From positions 1-42,854 of IMG/VR virus record IMGVR_UViG_3300050015_000622: a stretch of 42,854 nucleotides of DNA. One strand, 5' to 3'. How positions within the stretch are numbered: the first letter of the stretch is position 1; the number at the start of each line of letters is the position of its first letter. Below the pieces are notes generated by a model. It saw nothing but the letters and a program-made list of their open reading frames with translations, was not told where the DNA came from and ran no database searches. Below, in pieces: positions 28,435-38,057 of this stretch. This DNA comes from a virus. The position numbers and the translations under genes were made by a program.

Positions 28435-28922
28435 CAATACTTACATTCGATAAGCTTTTATCTATAGCTCCAAGAGAACTTCAGGAGTGGTTCACCCGTT
28501 GTGAAAAAACTCCTCAGAGTAAAACTTGGCACCCAGAAGGTAATGTGCTTATACATATAAAAATAGTTTATAATCGGGCCAGGGAATTCGGCAATCTTGA
28601 TTATGCTCTTGCAGCTTTCTTTCATGATCTTGGAAAGGCTGAAGTCACAAAACTTAATAAAAGGGGAACTTGGGGAGCTTACGGACACGAATTTGTTTCA
28701 GCTCGTCTGGTTATAAAATTTCAAGACTGGATTTCCCGTCAAGGTGGCGATGTTGACAAAATACATGCAATAGTTTTAGGTCATATGAAAATCAAACTAA
28801 TGCAAGAAATGAAGCCAACAAAAAGGGAAGAGTTCAAAAAGAATCCTTATTACAATGAACTCAATGACTTTACCAAATTTGATACAATGAGTAATCTCAC
28901 GGAGGCTGAACTCAACCTCTAA
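28431..28922 (+). CDS. HD-domain phosphohydrolase (163 aa)
   Basis: The metal-binding pattern is visible: His34 (WHPEGNVLIH, with His42), HD at 65-66 (AAFFHDLGKAEV) and His86 (GAYGHEFVSARL). This fits the HD domain found with tRNA nucleotidyltransferases and in 2',3'-cyclic phosphodiesterases. HD enzymes remove phosphate from nucleotides or RNA ends, so it may join the RNA ligase in RNA repair, as inference. It overlaps the previous gene by four bases and is followed by a strong terminator. Confidence 0.85.
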   Translation: MTILTFDKLLSIAPRELQEWFTRCEKTPQSKTWHPEGNVLIHIKIVYNRAREFGNLDYALAAFFHDLGKAEVTKLNKRGTWGAYGHEFVSARLVIKFQDWISRQGGDVDKIHAIVLGHMKIKLMQEMKPTKREEFKKNPYYNELNDFTKFDTMSNLTEAELNL

Positions 28923-28948
28923 TTTTTTCATATCTTTTTTCTTTTTTT

Positions 28949-28979
28949 AACCTCCTGCTTCTCGGCAGGAGGTTTTTTG
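28949..28979 (+). terminator. strong terminator between early and virion genes
   Basis: AACCTCCTGC (28949-28958) pairs with GCAGGAGGTT (28965-28974) around a six-base loop and is followed by TTTTTG. It separates the rightward accessory operon from the tail genes. Confidence 0.92.
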
Positions 28980-29037
28980 TTTTGGAATACCTCCATCTTT
29001 TAATAGAATAAATAGACTAAATAAGCCATCAAGAAGA

Positions 29038-30768
29038 ATGATCTTTTCTCTATTTAAAAGAACTCAAGTCGGAAATACCATTTTATTTGTAAATGAAATA
29101 CCTATAGAGAGTGTCGGAAAGATACTTTATGGTCAGGATAATTCGTCTTCTGCTGGATGGGTAAAGAAAGAATTTAGATGGTCCTTTAATAGAACTCACT
29201 GGGCTTCCTGGACCCCCTTAAATCAAGAAAATCTTGTTTCAGTTTCTACTGGAAGTAATAAATATCTTTTTCTCGAAGTTAGATATGTATCCTCGGGAAC
29301 AGGCACTTGTACTTCTTTTTCTCTTAATTATACCCCAGCAACAGGCCAAGTTTATGCTCCTCCAGTTGAAGGTGTTTCGACTATGGATGATAAACACATT
29401 CTATCTGATGGATGTAATGACTTAGGAGGAACTGTTAAAGTATTTGATACCATTAATATAACAGATGCTCAAACTCTTTGCGGAAAAGGATGCGATTATT
29501 ATCTTTGGAGACCAAATCAAAAAGGTGAACAACCTATTTCATCTGTTACGAATCTTGAACAAATTTTAGCAAATTTAAGTGGAGCTATTCAAAATAATTC
29601 CATTCAAGCTGCTGTTAATGTCCAAGGTCCGGGAGTTGGTGTTTATTTTCATACTGTAGATAAAACCATTTACTTTAAGACCCTTCTTGCCGGGAATAAA
29701 ATGTTTATTTCGGATAATTCAGCAGGGAATATTACCTTATCAGTTGATGATGCTTCTATTAATCAATTATTTACATTATTAGGAAGTTTAAATGGTGTTA
29801 ATATTGGGGGAGGAGCAGGAAATATATTTAAACAAAGAGTTGGAGAAGATTTTCAATTCAGAACAATTGTTGCTGGAGCAGGAGGATTAACTGTTAATAC
29901 TATTGGGGATCAAGTAATTATTTCGGCTGACGCATCTATTTCTGGGGAATTATGGACAGATCCAACTCCAGTAAGTGCTAATGTTGGCGGAATTAGTGGA
30001 GGGGATAGATTCGATGGGTCTACATCAATTCAGATTTTATCCAAAATGCTTTATGAGTATTTTCCACCAAACATCAACTTATCAATAGCTCCCGCATCAG
30101 AAGGATATTATGAAAAATACAGTCCATTTACCCCGGAAGTTTCCATTTATGGAACTTTCAATAATAACGAATTTGTTAAAGTAAGAATTACAGATATATC
30201 TGCATATTCTTCTTTAGCTGGAGGTATTGGAAGAATAGTTTACCCTGATGTTTCTGCGGGAACATTTTCATTTTTAGATTCTTTTGTAAGCCCGAACTGG
30301 GATAATCTCATTTATACAATTAAAGTTTATAATAAAGTGGACACAATCATCATGCCTCCGGCTGAGGCTTCAGCAGCAATCAATTTTGTAAACCCATATA
30401 CTTGGGGAGTTATAGATACAACCGTGACGGATATTAGTACTGGCACGAATCCCGTTATTTTAGAGAATATTATTAAGGGATTTCTCAATGGAGGGCATAA
30501 ACTTATTGTACCAAAACAAAGTAATCTAATAGATTTTATCAAAGACCCTTCGATGGGTATTAAAATGAAATTCATTTATGCTTATGATGCTTCATATGGA
30601 TTTTTAAATTCAATATTTGACATAAGAAATAATTTCAATGTAACAACATCTTTTGAGTCAACAAATGTTAATTTAACAGGAATTGGGCCTTCCCCAATTC
30701 CCTATAAAATTTATATTAAAACCCATTGGGTAAACGTTTCGCCCTTCAAATTAATCTTTAATATATAA
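29038..30768 (+). CDS. virion protein, probable tail or fibre component (576 aa)
   Basis: The first 110 residues look like a beta-sandwich rich in aromatics (KKEFRWSFNRTHWASWTPLN ... LEVRYVSSGTG). Residues 190-300 contain repeated beta strands typical of trimeric fibres (INGVNIGGGAGNIFKQRVGE, FRTIVAGAGGLTVNTIG). The C-terminal 250 residues are similar to the end of the 923-aa fibre, including SKMLYEYFPPNINLSIAP versus FKMLYQYQVPTLSIGAS and a closing FKLIFNI versus FNITFKF. First gene of the virion block. Confidence 0.75.
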   Translation: MIFSLFKRTQVGNTILFVNEIPIESVGKILYGQDNSSSAGWVKKEFRWSFNRTHWASWTPLNQENLVSVSTGSNKYLFLEVRYVSSGTGTCTSFSLNYTPATGQVYAPPVEGVSTMDDKHILSDGCNDLGGTVKVFDTINITDAQTLCGKGCDYYLWRPNQKGEQPISSVTNLEQILANLSGAIQNNSIQAAVNVQGPGVGVYFHTVDKTIYFKTLLAGNKMFISDNSAGNITLSVDDASINQLFTLLGSLNGVNIGGGAGNIFKQRVGEDFQFRTIVAGAGGLTVNTIGDQVIISADASISGELWTDPTPVSANVGGISGGDRFDGSTSIQILSKMLYEYFPPNINLSIAPASEGYYEKYSPFTPEVSIYGTFNNNEFVKVRITDISAYSSLAGGIGRIVYPDVSAGTFSFLDSFVSPNWDNLIYTIKVYNKVDTIIMPPAEASAAINFVNPYTWGVIDTTVTDISTGTNPVILENIIKGFLNGGHKLIVPKQSNLIDFIKDPSMGIKMKFIYAYDASYGFLNSIFDIRNNFNVTTSFESTNVNLTGIGPSPIPYKIYIKTHWVNVSPFKLIFNI

Positions 30769-30792
30769 AGTGAAATAAAATAACTTAATCAT

Positions 30793-33564
30793 ATGGCAAT
30801 TTTTATCGTAGACCAATTCTCATTAAACACTGATTTACCCCTTGATATTAGATATGTACCAAGCGCAGGACGATTCGATCCAGATATTTCCGTATATAAA
30901 TATCCCGGTATGCAGGCTTATGATACCACAACACAAACTGTTTGGTATTGTGACAATTCACTCAATTGGAATGAATTTGGTGGGGACGCTAGCTTAGGAG
31001 ATCTTTGGTCAATAGTTACAGATTTATCAACTTATGTTGGCAGTCAGGTTGCATCTTTAGATGCTTCTATTCAAGCAATTGATCTTTCAATTGGAGATAT
31101 TTACGTAAGACTTCAAACTCTTGACGGGAGTGTATTTACACTTGATTCATCAGTAAGATACCTTTTCAATTGGAATGCTTCGCAGGATGCTTCAATAGCA
31201 GCTTTACAAGCAAAAGACGCTTCCATTGATGCTTCTTTAGGACTTTTAAATAATTGGAATCTTAGCCAGGATGCTTCTATTGCTAAATTACAAGCAAAGG
31301 ACGCTTCCATCGATGCTTCTTTAGGGCTTTTAAATAATTGGGATATAAGTCAGGATGCTAGCATTGCCATATTGCAAGCAAAGGACGCTTCCCTGGATTC
31401 TTCTATTGGAACATTAAATCTTTGGAATGTAAACCAAGATACCTCTATAAGTTCTCTTAACAATCTTATTTCGGGATTAGAATCTTCTCTAGGATTGTAT
31501 GTTGAGAAAGCAGGGGATACTATGACCGGACCCCTTACTATTACAGCCGGCGGTTTATCAGTAGGATCTATAGTTACCCCAGTAAATGCTTCTATTTTTG
31601 GAAGTCTTTATGTTAATCAAAACCTTGGGGTTAAAGGAGATTTAATTATCAACGGATCCTTATATGTAGTTGGTACTGAACAAGTTGATGTTTCTTCTGC
31701 TTATATTCATCTAAATACAGGTTTAGTAGGACCCCCACCCTCAACTTTACAATCCGGTATTATAATCGGAAGAGGATCTTCTGAACCTTACGTATTCATT
31801 TTTGACGAGACCAATCAAACATTTAGAATTGGGATTGCAGCCAACACATCTACAGGATACCTTGATGCAAGTACTCAAGCGGTAGCAACAAGACAGGATG
31901 AGGGAATTATTGTTAATAATGGTATTGCAGTTTGGAATGACGCAGAAACTAAATTCGATACTTATACTCAGTTAACTTATAATGGTTCGGTATTTAGACT
32001 TGATGCAAGTTTAAATCTTCCAAAATATGCTGGCGGTACGGATCTAATGCTAGTAGTTGGTCCAGATGGAACTGTACGTTCTATCCCAACTTCAGACGGA
32101 TCTATCAACAATCTTTATTTATACATTGATGGTTCTTTAGCTTTAAGAGATACTTCCATAGCATATCTTAATGCTCAAAGACAACAACTTGATGCTAGTA
32201 TTATAAGAATCGATGGTTCTATTGTCACTTTATTTGACAGAGTTAATACAATCGATTCTTCAATAACTTATATTGAATCTTCCATTAATCAGTTGTTTGC
32301 AAAAGATGCTTCTTCTATAAAAGGAGGAATAAACATTGGAGATGGTTCAGCAGGAGTATTTGCAGGAATTGATTCTTCAATGAATCTCCAATTCAGAGAA
32401 ATAAAAGCTGGAGGTGCAATTGTAGTTTCTCAAGATGCTAGCACAATAACAATATCTTTTGATTCTTCTACTTTCGGAGACATTATTTCGGCTTCTAACG
32501 TAGCAGGAGGGGATGCAAGTATTTTCCTTCAGAAATCATCGCAGGATTTACAGTTTAGATCGTTCAAATCATTAGATCCTTCAAATCTTATGATTACAAA
32601 CGATGCTTCATTTGTATACTTTGACGTTTCTATATCAGGATCTTTCCAAACTTTAGCAGATGTTTGCTTAGGATTACCTCTTGTTCAGCATCAAATAGCA
32701 GAATTTGATACAAGTGTTGCAAAATGGGTAAATTCCAATAATATCTGGTGGGATATATCTCTAGGAACCACAACAAATGATTTACATGGAATTCCAGCTG
32801 GAACAAATTTGGACAATTTAACCTTAAAACAGGTATTGTTTAAAATGCTTTATCAGTATCAGGTTCCTACTTTATCAATTGGTGCAAGTGTCGCTCCAGG
32901 AACTTATGAAAAGGGTCTTGCTTCAACACAATTCGCTTCAATAGATGTAACTTATAATTCAACCAATGCAAATTACCCAATTGCATTACTTGATAATGTT
33001 CACATATCTAAAACAGCAGCAGGAGTCATTTATAATGCTTCTCTTGGATTAGTTCCTTCAGCATCCGGATTATACACAGATGGAACAGGTATTACTAACT
33101 GGGCAGGAATCAGCAGAACGATTTCATATAATGTAACTATCGACGATGATCAACTCAGTCAAGGACATTCGCAACCAGCAGTTGGGGCATCAGAATCTTA
33201 TACATTCTGGTACAGACAATACTGGGGAATGGTAGGCGATATTAGTATTGGCCAAATCAATTCTCCAATTATTAAGGGGTTAGTTAATTCGAGATTAACT
33301 GGTGAAACAAATTTACTTGCAACCTTTGACAATTCAGTAGGTGGATTTGTTAAATACATATTCGCTTATCCTGATACGATTGCAGCACCTGATAATTTTG
33401 GTACTTTAACTCAAATTATTGACCAAAATACATTTGATATGACCAGCGGATTTGAAACTCAAAACGTTGATGTATCAGTTGGGGTTAATAATGTAAGATA
33501 CAGGGTTTATTTACTTAAAAACAAAGTAAATACACCTACATTTAACATAACATTCAAGTTTTAA
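30793..33564 (+). CDS. long tail fibre protein with coiled-coil repeats (923 aa)
   Basis: Residues 1-65 form an N-terminal attachment module shared with the next gene (PLDIRYVPS ... YPGMQAYDTTTQTVWYCDNS). Residues 126-209 hold three 28-residue repeats (NWNASQDASIAALQAKDAS...), a trimeric coiled coil built on DASI/DSSI steps. A beta module (DVSSAYIHLNTGLVGPPPST) is shared with the 591-aa fibre. Residues 500-590 repeat an FQRF/LQFR beta pattern also present in the first fibre, and the C-terminal 220 residues are shared with it. Likely binds the host surface or forms part of the fibre shaft. Confidence 0.85.
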   Translation: MAIFIVDQFSLNTDLPLDIRYVPSAGRFDPDISVYKYPGMQAYDTTTQTVWYCDNSLNWNEFGGDASLGDLWSIVTDLSTYVGSQVASLDASIQAIDLSIGDIYVRLQTLDGSVFTLDSSVRYLFNWNASQDASIAALQAKDASIDASLGLLNNWNLSQDASIAKLQAKDASIDASLGLLNNWDISQDASIAILQAKDASLDSSIGTLNLWNVNQDTSISSLNNLISGLESSLGLYVEKAGDTMTGPLTITAGGLSVGSIVTPVNASIFGSLYVNQNLGVKGDLIINGSLYVVGTEQVDVSSAYIHLNTGLVGPPPSTLQSGIIIGRGSSEPYVFIFDETNQTFRIGIAANTSTGYLDASTQAVATRQDEGIIVNNGIAVWNDAETKFDTYTQLTYNGSVFRLDASLNLPKYAGGTDLMLVVGPDGTVRSIPTSDGSINNLYLYIDGSLALRDTSIAYLNAQRQQLDASIIRIDGSIVTLFDRVNTIDSSITYIESSINQLFAKDASSIKGGINIGDGSAGVFAGIDSSMNLQFREIKAGGAIVVSQDASTITISFDSSTFGDIISASNVAGGDASIFLQKSSQDLQFRSFKSLDPSNLMITNDASFVYFDVSISGSFQTLADVCLGLPLVQHQIAEFDTSVAKWVNSNNIWWDISLGTTTNDLHGIPAGTNLDNLTLKQVLFKMLYQYQVPTLSIGASVAPGTYEKGLASTQFASIDVTYNSTNANYPIALLDNVHISKTAAGVIYNASLGLVPSASGLYTDGTGITNWAGISRTISYNVTIDDDQLSQGHSQPAVGASESYTFWYRQYWGMVGDISIGQINSPIIKGLVNSRLTGETNLLATFDNSVGGFVKYIFAYPDTIAAPDNFGTLTQIIDQNTFDMTSGFETQNVDVSVGVNNVRYRVYLLKNKVNTPTFNITFKF
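31168..31419 (+). repeat. three 84-bp coding repeats in the fibre gene
   Basis: Three successive 28-codon units begin NWNASQDASI, NWNLSQDASI and NWDISQDASI. They are imperfect at the DNA level and end in DASIDASLGLLN or a variant. They lengthen a coiled-coil shaft. Confidence 0.8.
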
Positions 33565-33566
33565 TC

Positions 33567-34361
33567 ATGCCAATCAACATAGTTGATAATTTTGATCTCA
33601 AAGCCAAAATCCCTTTGGATCTCCGATATACTGCTAACACCTACATGGATGTTTCAGCTTATTGGTATCCAGGGATGCAGGTTTATCAATACACGGATCA
33701 ACAAATTTGGTATGCCGATAATAGTTTAAATTGGTCTTCTCTTAATGATGTTGTAGATGCATATAGTTTATTCTTACCGAATGCTTCTATTGGAACTAGT
33801 TTGTTTTGGAATGCTGAATATTTAGACGTTTCTTTTGGCAGCATCGATTCTTCAATATTTGACATTTGGACTAAGATTGGATTTATTGACGCTTCTTTAG
33901 TTGCTATAGATAGTTCAATATTTGACATTTGGACTAAGATTGGATTTATTGACGCTTCTTTAGTTGCTATAGATAGTTCAATATTTGACATTTGGAGCCA
34001 ACTAAATCAGTTAGATGCTTCAATTATACGAATTGATGCTTCTCTTAATGATGTTGTAGATGCTTATAGTTTATTCTTACCGAATGCTTCTTTAGGAACG
34101 GGATTAGTATGGAATGCAGGTTATCTAGATGTTTCTACTGCAGGAGGGGGAGGAGTTTCCCAGACTGTATTTGATTCATCGATAGCATCCATTGAGAGTT
34201 CCATAAATGCTTTATACACAATTGTTTTAGATACTTCAACAACAAAAATCGGGGATCAAACTGTTGATGGATCCTGGAGATTAACTATAGATACCTCTGG
34301 CAATTTGAGCGTTCAAAAAAGAGTTTCCGGAATATGGATTGAGAAGGGAAGCTTCATTTAA
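33567..34361 (+). CDS. short tail fibre protein (264 aa)
   Basis: The N-terminal 55 residues match those of the 923-aa fibre (IVDNFDLKAKIPLDLRYTAN ... YPGMQVYQYTDQQIWYADNS), suggesting the same docking site. Residues 90-150 hold perfect repeats of DSSIFDIWTKIGFIDASLVAI, and a duplicated NDVVDAYSLFLPNAS segment brackets them. The C-terminus is a short beta region (SWRLTIDTSGNLSVQKRVSG) without a receptor-binding tip, so it may act as adaptor or connect to another fibre. Confidence 0.82.
   Translation: MPINIVDNFDLKAKIPLDLRYTANTYMDVSAYWYPGMQVYQYTDQQIWYADNSLNWSSLNDVVDAYSLFLPNASIGTSLFWNAEYLDVSFGSIDSSIFDIWTKIGFIDASLVAIDSSIFDIWTKIGFIDASLVAIDSSIFDIWSQLNQLDASIIRIDASLNDVVDAYSLFLPNASLGTGLVWNAGYLDVSTAGGGGVSQTVFDSSIASIESSINALYTIVLDTSTTKIGDQTVDGSWRLTIDTSGNLSVQKRVSGIWIEKGSFI
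33851..33996 (+). repeat. 63-bp tandem repeat (2.3 perfect copies)
   Basis: Copies at 33851-33913 and 33914-33976 are identical, and a third starts at 33977 and matches for 20 bases. The unit is 21 codons, so copy-number change keeps the reading frame of the fibre gene. Confidence 0.93.
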
Positions 34362-34376
34362 AATAAATAAACTAAA

Positions 34377-36152
34377 ATGGCATTTAAGTCACCTTATATA
34401 AACATTGATGGATCGTTAAATATTGGCGGTAATTTATATTTTGCAAATATATTATTCCCGCCAGATGTTTCTTCGCATCTTTCTCAATTAGATGCTTCGA
34501 TTATTAACATTAATCAGTCATTGGATGGTTCCGTAGTTAAAATATCCGGGGATACAATGACCGGAACTCTATTTTTTAATAAGGGGTTCCAAGTTAATAC
34601 TGGGGATGTTTCTATTTTGGCAGGAGATGTAGACATTGCTCAACATCTTCATGTTCACGGAACTTTCGAAGTAGACGGTTCTTTTATATCTACAAACGTT
34701 ACTTCTATTGAAATTTCTACAGGATATATCCATTTAAATGCTGGATTAATTGGCCCACCACCAGCATCTCTTCAATCGGGAATTGTTGTAGAAAGAGGAA
34801 ATCAAGATCCTTATATATTTGTATTTGACCAAGATGAACATAATTTTAGAATTGGAATTACCCACTTAGATACTTCAATCCATTATTCAGATACATCAAC
34901 TCAAGCTGTCGCAACTAGAGAAGATAGCCCTGTTTCTTCCGGCATTCCTTTCTGGAATCAAGCTGCTTTCCGTTATGATACGTCAGCTGGATTTACATTT
35001 TCCAGCAACGGATTGCTTTTACCAATCGTGAATAGCTTGCCAAATGAATTAACAAGTCTTATGTGGGATGGGTCTACTGTTGGTTCAAGAGACCTAGGAA
35101 CGATGGCATTTGAAACTTCAACGAATTATTATAGCAACACTCAAGTCGATAATTTATTAAATCCATATGCTACCAATGCTTCTATTGGAACTGCCGCATT
35201 TGCTAAAAATGCTTCTTTAAATCTTTATATTCTTAAATCAGGAGGTGCAGTTATAACCGGAAATCTCGGACCATGTTCGGCAGGTTATTATAGATTAGTA
35301 AATAATCAAGCTTCTGCTGTTATTCCAGTATTTGTAACCAATACAAACAGTCCAAGCACAGGATTAGGGGGAACTCAAGGAAATGCAAGTTTAATAGTTG
35401 CTGGAGTAGAAAGAATTCAAGCTAATCCAGCCGGAGCTACTATAACTGGGGACGTAAGTATTTCAGGAAATACGTGGATGAAGGGAATGGCTTCTTTAAC
35501 AGGAGCTAATGCCGTATATTATCAAGCAGATGGAAAACTTACATACGGTGCTGCCACTGCTGGGCCACAAGGTGCAACTGGGCCTCAAGGAGCAAATGGT
35601 TCGAACGGTTCCCAGGGAGCAACAGGTTCAACTGGAGATACAGGAGGAACTGGACCACAAGGAGCTACCGGATCGAATGCAGGTATCACAACATATTCTG
35701 GATCGGGTCAATATTATGTTATAACTGGGGGTTCTAGTGCGGCAACAATTCTTGGAAACTCAGGATTACAATATAACGGAATTCTTTTAACTTGTACCGG
35801 GGATATTCAAGCATATTATTCTGATAAAAGATTAAAAAATATTCTTGGAAAAATAGAAAATGCTTTGGATAAAGTCAATAATCTAAATGGCTTGTATTAC
35901 GAACAAAATGAATTAGCAGAGAGTTTTGGCTATCGTAATTATGAAAGACAAGTTGGATTGTTAGCTCAAGAAGTTCAAGAAATATTACCCGAAAGTGTTA
36001 AATTAGCTCCATTTGATAATGATGGAAACGGTAAATCAAAATCCGGTGAAAATTACTTAACCATTCAATATGAAAAACTTATTCCTCTAATAGTTGAAGC
36101 TATAAAAGAGCTTAAAACTGAAGTAGATGAGATAAAAAATAAAATAACTTAA
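34377..36152 (+). CDS. tail fibre with collagen-like stretch and S74 chaperone domain (591 aa)
   Basis: A beta-rich shaft module (residues about 75-150, STGYIHLNAGLIGPPPASLQ) is shared with the 923-aa fibre. Residues about 395-435 are Gly-x-y repeats (GPQGATGPQGANGSNGSQG), a collagen-like triple helix. From residue 480 the protein has a Peptidase_S74 intramolecular chaperone: YYSDKRLKNILGKIENALDK, GLLAQEVQEILPE and NYLTIQYEKLIPLIVEAIKE. In this family the Ser-Lys dyad (SDKRLK) cuts the domain off after trimer folding. Likely a receptor-binding side fibre. Confidence 0.9.
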   Translation: MAFKSPYINIDGSLNIGGNLYFANILFPPDVSSHLSQLDASIININQSLDGSVVKISGDTMTGTLFFNKGFQVNTGDVSILAGDVDIAQHLHVHGTFEVDGSFISTNVTSIEISTGYIHLNAGLIGPPPASLQSGIVVERGNQDPYIFVFDQDEHNFRIGITHLDTSIHYSDTSTQAVATREDSPVSSGIPFWNQAAFRYDTSAGFTFSSNGLLLPIVNSLPNELTSLMWDGSTVGSRDLGTMAFETSTNYYSNTQVDNLLNPYATNASIGTAAFAKNASLNLYILKSGGAVITGNLGPCSAGYYRLVNNQASAVIPVFVTNTNSPSTGLGGTQGNASLIVAGVERIQANPAGATITGDVSISGNTWMKGMASLTGANAVYYQADGKLTYGAATAGPQGATGPQGANGSNGSQGATGSTGDTGGTGPQGATGSNAGITTYSGSGQYYVITGGSSAATILGNSGLQYNGILLTCTGDIQAYYSDKRLKNILGKIENALDKVNNLNGLYYEQNELAESFGYRNYERQVGLLAQEVQEILPESVKLAPFDNDGNGKSKSGENYLTIQYEKLIPLIVEAIKELKTEVDEIKNKIT

Positions 36153-36153
36153 A

Positions 36154-36516
36154 ATGGCACTAATACTCGACAGTTCGAAAAATACAAGTTATGTAGACGA
36201 ATGTGGAACATCATTCGACAATCCTTACTTAATAATAGATTCCGTAACTATAAACAAATTCAAGGATAATTATTTGGGAATATATCCATCTTCATTCCTT
36301 GTCTTTATTTTCAAGGATAAAAATTCAAGAATCAATGGGTTAAAGCCTATATTTGAAAAAAGATTTTATCTGGATCCTAATCGATACCCGGATGACAAAA
36401 CTGTTTTTGATACATATTTTGAGGTGAGCAATATGCAAAATATAAATATTTTTGCAAGATCTTATAATTATGTAAACACTTTATTTCCTGATTGGAAATC
36501 AGACGAAATATTATAG
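36154..36516 (+). CDS. hypothetical virion-cluster protein (120 aa)
   Basis: A soluble alpha/beta protein (NPYLIIDSVTINKFKDNYLG, FLVFIFKDKNSRINGLKPIF). It starts directly after the fibre stop and lies between two fibre-type genes. Similar small proteins in fibre clusters act as adhesin tips or chaperones; there is no direct evidence here. Confidence 0.7.
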   Translation: MALILDSSKNTSYVDECGTSFDNPYLIIDSVTINKFKDNYLGIYPSSFLVFIFKDKNSRINGLKPIFEKRFYLDPNRYPDDKTVFDTYFEVSNMQNINIFARSYNYVNTLFPDWKSDEIL

Positions 36517-36525
36517 TTTTAAAAA

Positions 36526-36993
36526 ATGGAAATCAATAGAACAAACGTTAGTCCAGGAGGAGCAGCCGGAGGAATGGCCTATGTTTTGTGGGGTAACCTC
36601 TATGTGCCAGGAGCTAACTATTCATATAATACTTTATTTGCAACTATAAATACCACTTCTGGAGCTAGAGCTGCAAGTGCAATGAGAGCAATGACCCAAG
36701 GAACAAGTCCAGCTAGTAGTTATTCAATGGTGGGGAAAGCTCTAAATGCTTCTCAAACATTTAACGTAACTGCTACTTGTGCATGGAGTGTGGCTATAAC
36801 TAGTGGTAACTTTCAAATAACTAGTTGTACTGGTAATGCATTACAAGGAGGAGGTGCAGGAAACTCGGTTCTAGGAGGAAATGGTGCTTTTGTCATAAGA
36901 AGAACTGGGTTATCGGGGAGTGGAACACTCAATATGCATTGGTCTAATGGATCAGGAGGAAGAAATACTCAAAGCTGCGCTATACCAGGGTAA
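36526..36993 (+). CDS. Gly/Ser/Ala-rich virion-type protein, perhaps BACON-like (155 aa)
   Basis: The composition (Gly, Ala, Ser, Thr, Asn) is that of a fibre tip or decoration protein. The segment QTFNVTATCAWSVAITSGNF, followed by a gly-rich loop and GAFVIRRTG, recalls BACON-like carbohydrate-binding domains of Bacteroidota and their phages, but the similarity is weak. Two to three cysteines could form a disulfide. Confidence 0.68.
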   Translation: MEINRTNVSPGGAAGGMAYVLWGNLYVPGANYSYNTLFATINTTSGARAASAMRAMTQGTSPASSYSMVGKALNASQTFNVTATCAWSVAITSGNFQITSCTGNALQGGGAGNSVLGGNGAFVIRRTGLSGSGTLNMHWSNGSGGRNTQSCAIPG

Positions 36994-37043
36994 AACTATG
37001 GAGACATTTATTAATATAAGCTATATCTATTAAACACAAATAA

Positions 37044-38057
37044 ATGGAAAGAAATTTAGTCAAGAAAATTTTAAATAGCGGAGGAACTCTTACCCCTTTA
37101 ATCATACCAAGCACAGAAACCGAAGGAACAGGATTAATGAATCCTTCTATATTTTTAGATGGAGAAGAATTGCTTTTGAATTTACGTCATGTAAATTATA
37201 CTCTATACCATTCCGAAGGGGGCCAAATATTTCAAAATCGATGGGGACCTCTTGCCTATCTTAATCCCGAAAATGACATACATCTAAGAACCAATAATTT
37301 CTTTTGTGTTCTTCACCCGGAAGCTTTTATGGTAACACACTATGGAAAAGTGGATACGTCCAAATTAGATATTGAGCCTGTATGGGAATTTATAGGTCTT
37401 GAAGATGCTAGAATTGCAAAATGGGATGATAAAATGTTTCTAATTGGTTGTAGAAGAGATGTTAAGGATAATGGAGAAAGTCGCATGGAATTATCCGAAA
37501 TCATTGTTGATAATAACGGAATAAAAGAAATAAATAGATCCCGAATTGAGACAACGGATCCTAGCAATTATTGTGAAAAAAACTGGATGCCTATTTTGGA
37601 TATGCCCTATCATTTTGTTAAATGGACCAATCCAACAGAAGTTGTTAAAGTAGATATGCAGAAATTAGCTGCTGAAACAGTATTTCAAGCAGATAAAGAC
37701 ACTTTTATTCCTTTACCTGATTTAAGAGGAAGTTCGCAGGTTATTCCTTATAAAGATTTTAGAATTTGTATTACCCATGAACTGAATTTCTTCAGAAATA
37801 AGCTGGAACAAAAAGATGCGACATATATGCATAGATTCGTTGTATGGGACCAAAATTGGAATATTGTTAAAATAACAGAGCCCTTCTCTTTTATGACAGG
37901 GGAAATAGAATTTTGTTGCGGAGCAACTCTTTACAAAGAAGATCTGCTGATTACATTTGGATTTCAAGATAATGCAGCATATCTATTAAAAATCCCTAAA
38001 AATTGTATAGATAATATTTTAGAATTGGAAAACTATGGAAAATCAAAATCAAAATAA
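37044..38057 (+). CDS. GH130-like five-bladed beta-propeller protein (337 aa)
   Basis: The motif FIGLEDARIAKWDDKMFLIG matches the ED-x-R region of glycoside hydrolase family 130 and related GH43-like propellers. The later EKNWMPILDM and DLRGSSQVIPY blocks, followed by ICITHE, are typical of this group in glycan-synthesis loci. Members act as mannoside phosphorylases or hydrolases; activity cannot be judged here. It lies in the tail-fibre cluster and overlaps the methyltransferase gene by 23 bp, which suggests glycan handling on the virion or on the receptor. Confidence 0.78.
   Translation: MERNLVKKILNSGGTLTPLIIPSTETEGTGLMNPSIFLDGEELLLNLRHVNYTLYHSEGGQIFQNRWGPLAYLNPENDIHLRTNNFFCVLHPEAFMVTHYGKVDTSKLDIEPVWEFIGLEDARIAKWDDKMFLIGCRRDVKDNGESRMELSEIIVDNNGIKEINRSRIETTDPSNYCEKNWMPILDMPYHFVKWTNPTEVVKVDMQKLAAETVFQADKDTFIPLPDLRGSSQVIPYKDFRICITHELNFFRNKLEQKDATYMHRFVVWDQNWNIVKITEPFSFMTGEIEFCCGATLYKEDLLITFGFQDNAAYLLKIPKNCIDNILELENYGKSKSK

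Noticed and set aside
31168-31419. Regularly spaced repeats resembling an array
   Set aside because: They are coding, imperfect, directly adjacent and in frame with a fibre coiled coil, so not a CRISPR array.
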